A DNA stretch of 21,792 nucleotides from Saccoglossus kowalevskii (lineage: Eukaryota; Hemichordata; Enteropneusta; Harrimaniidae), in contig NW_003156737.1 in NCBI RefSeq assembly GCF_000003605.2, positions 88,512 to 110,303 on the forward strand, given 5' to 3'. Positions 20,312 through 21,792 of the stretch are shown here, piece after piece. The translations under genes and the position numbers were made by a program. The notes beneath the pieces are model-generated. The model ran no database searches and was not told the DNA's origin. It worked only from the letters and a program-made list of their open reading frames with translations. Each line of letters begins with the position of its first letter. Within the stretch, counting starts at the first letter, position 1.

Positions 20312-20846
20312 GGCCTGCTTATTGAGATGGGGGCCGACAGAACGCACACAAGACAAGCGGTTCTTCAACTGCTGGAATGTGGTGAACAAGACAATAGTAC
20401 TGAAAATGAAATACACATACGCCAAAATATATGGTTAAAGCAAAATAAAGCAAAATAATTACAAGAAAGAAAGAACAAAAAATACAATGAATAAATTCAC
20501 TAAAATAGGGGATTGTCTATGGTACTGTGCTTTGGTGATAACTCGCAGTTCCAGGATGTGGAAATTGATGACAGTCAATGGCTTCTTCAACATAATGACA
20601 AAGAAATACAAGAGTCTTTCTTGCAGAGAAATGCTGTTATTCTGGATGCACTGCTGATGACAGGACTTCACAGAACAGTTCATACAATTCTCGCAGAATA
20701 ATGATTGAGGCCTGTATCACTTGTCGCACAATATCACAGCAGCAACACACAGAGTACTCAGTTGAAATGGTGGGCCACATAAATGACCAAGATTCAGGTA
20801 CACCACCTTGGTTTCCATATGAGCCAATCAGAATGTGGGCTTGCTA
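20312..20846 (+). pseudogene. Unidentified coding-like relic, one frame with stops
   Basis: Three protein-like stretches lie in the same frame. The first, 20312-20458, reads LLIEMGADRTHTRQAVLQLL, then ECGEQDNSTENEIHIRQN. The second, 20513-20701, reads GDNSQFQDVEIDDSQWLLQH, then KEIQESFLQRNAVILDALLM and TGLHRTVHTILAE. The third, 20702-20846, continues directly after a TAA with MIEACITCRTISQQQ and ends GTPPWFPYEPIRMWAC. The composition (balanced acidic, Leu and Gln residues) is more protein-like than its AT-rich surroundings. The second piece has a possible acceptor actaaaatag just upstream. These could be exons of one gene or an old pseudogene broken by stops. I do not recognise the protein family. 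Confidence 0.35.
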
Positions 20847-21318
20847 GCAGCTGTCTCACGTAGACAAGTCAGTAGAATTGTAAATATCCTTTGTTATGTA
20901 AATCACAGGTACACTTGGTAGATTTCATTTCTCCTTTATGATAGTTATCACACGGCAATGCACACCATTTTTCCCATGATTCCATGGACACTTCTATTTG
21001 CAGACTTTGAGGTAATTTGACAAAAACATAGACTTATAGTGTACACATACAGCACTACGAAACCTAGTTACAAATAATGACAACATGTAAAAGGCCGAGA
21101 TCACGGTATACGTATATATATGTTTATATATATATATATATATATGTTTGTTGGCAATGGAAGGTAATTCAAAAAAAAAAACACAAGCAAAAAACGGTAC
21201 CTTGAAACAAACACTTGGGGTAACCAATGTGACTAAACAGACCTGGCTGGATTTCAAGAGCAAAGATCAAAGCTACAAAGTCAATAAACTTAAAAGTCTA
21301 CATTGAATTTGTGTATAT
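20847..21318. other. AT-rich region with a TA microsatellite
   Basis: No gene was seen. Bases about 21113-21145 are a TA/TATG simple repeat, and short A runs follow at 21171-21181. Confidence 0.5.
21113..21145. repeat. TA-rich microsatellite
   Basis: Alternating TA dinucleotides with one interrupting tgt; likely polymorphic in length. Confidence 0.85.
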
Positions 21319-21476
21319 GTTAAAGTCGGGGGTCGTCACTTGTGCAGGCGGCCATAGCGTGTCGTTGTTTACAAACAAGCGTCTACCCATAAGCCGTGGC
21401 GTTTTTAGCATGCGTTGTTATCGTCGCTTGAGACTCAATTCACCTGTGTGCGCAGTTGACGACCCCTCCACTTCAA
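21319..21476. mobile_element. Small inverted-repeat (MITE-like) element
   Basis: The left arm at 21319-21346 contains aagtcgggggtcgtcacttg, and the right arm (21449-21476), read in reverse complement, contains gaagtggaggggtcgtcaac. They share a perfect ggggtcgtca core and about three quarters of the roughly 28 positions with one gap. The interior of about 100 bases is relatively GC-rich. Size and form fit a MITE, but no clear target-site duplication is visible. A 69-codon plus-strand frame (21311-21520) overlaps it and has no recognised domain. It lies about 270 bases upstream of a possible gene start, so a promoter role is also conceivable. Confidence 0.35.
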
Positions 21477-21747
21477 TAAAGCTAATGAATGATATTGGAA
21501 AATTCTGGCGCTGGTTATAATTCCCTCCGAATATGTCTAGTAAGTTGAGTGTCGGCATAATGAATATTTACCTCATGTTGTAGTGCCATAATGTCACCAC
21601 ATTATCGATTGGCACGTGATAACATTTCGGCCTGCCAATTTGTTACAAGTAAAATTATATTTTTCTACTGACATAATGATAAGTTTGTCTATATTTCTTA
21701 TTATTTCAACATTTTAAACCTATTGTTCCGTTATAGGACACTCATAA
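21477..21747. other. AT-rich spacer before a possible gene start
   Basis: No coding sequence was seen. It ends in a pyrimidine-containing tract and ttatag (21731-21736), a plausible 3' splice site just before the candidate start codon. Confidence 0.4.
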
Positions 21748-21792
21748 ATGGCAGACGTTGAATCAATGAGTGTCATTAAAGATTTTGGACGA
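21748..21792 (+). CDS. Possible start of a gene running off the window (partial)
   Basis: An ATG in a good animal context (ataaATGG) opens a frame that stays open for 15 codons to the window edge, reading MADVESMSVIKDFGR. It is preceded 11 bases upstream by a possible splice acceptor (ttgttccgttatag), as in genes whose start codon is in exon 2. The N-terminus is like that of a cytosolic protein, with no signal peptide. Fifteen codons are too few to identify it or to rule out chance. Confidence 0.3.
   Translation, partial: MADVESMSVIKDFGR

Overview
The window is nuclear DNA from an animal. It is AT-rich and gene-poor. Its coding sequence lies in short exons with GT-AG boundaries, and relics of animal-type retrotransposons are scattered through it. 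The domain types (a fucolectin/tachylectin-4-like F5/8 type C lectin, and tectonin-like repeats with a DNQLYT signature) and the retrotransposons (Tx1/L1-like, jockey/CR1-like, a tRNA-derived SINE) would suit a marine invertebrate, perhaps a mollusc or another lophotrochozoan. The species cannot be read from the sequence. There is no bacterial operon, CRISPR array or rRNA.

Layout. Bases 1-3128 hold no gene I can support. Bases 3129-6135 (+) hold four consecutive exons of a secreted-type lectin gene: a beta-propeller-like repeat exon (3129-3671), a Glu-Ala-Pro-Thr linker exon (4260-4415), and two exons that together make one fucolectin-type (FTP) domain (5379-5588 and 5911-6135). Every exon starts and ends in phase 1 and is a multiple of three, so modules can be added or lost without breaking the frame. 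The FTP exon pair was then duplicated with its intron (6348-6557 and 8865-9057). The second copy is dead: it has two stop codons and a 15-base deletion. Its intron carries a 2.0-kb insertion (6679-8691) bounded by perfect 12-bp inverted repeats. The first copy preserves the matching empty site. The repeat exon is also damaged, by two frame changes that cancel out.

Bases 10.4-15.0 kb are mostly transposon debris: a tRNA-derived SINE near 10.43 kb, then the endonuclease part (11279-12033) and the C-terminal part (14203-14927) of a Tx1/L1-like LINE. The LINE pieces are separated by 2.2 kb of unrelated sequence holding a GC-rich island and an unidentified 107-codon open frame. Bases 15.3-18.1 kb on the minus strand are a decayed jockey/CR1-like LINE. 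It is itself interrupted by about 1.2 kb (roughly 16253-17500) carrying a TATA box, an 11-G run and NRF1-type palindromes. From 18.1 to 21.8 kb there is little: a possible coding relic (20312-20846), a small inverted-repeat element (21319-21476) and, at the very end, what may be the first coding exon of another gene (from 21748).

The window's main interest is a modular lectin gene caught in partial decay, with a datable order of events: exon-pair duplication first, then transposon insertion into the copy. All protein calls are by eye from motifs; no database search was possible.
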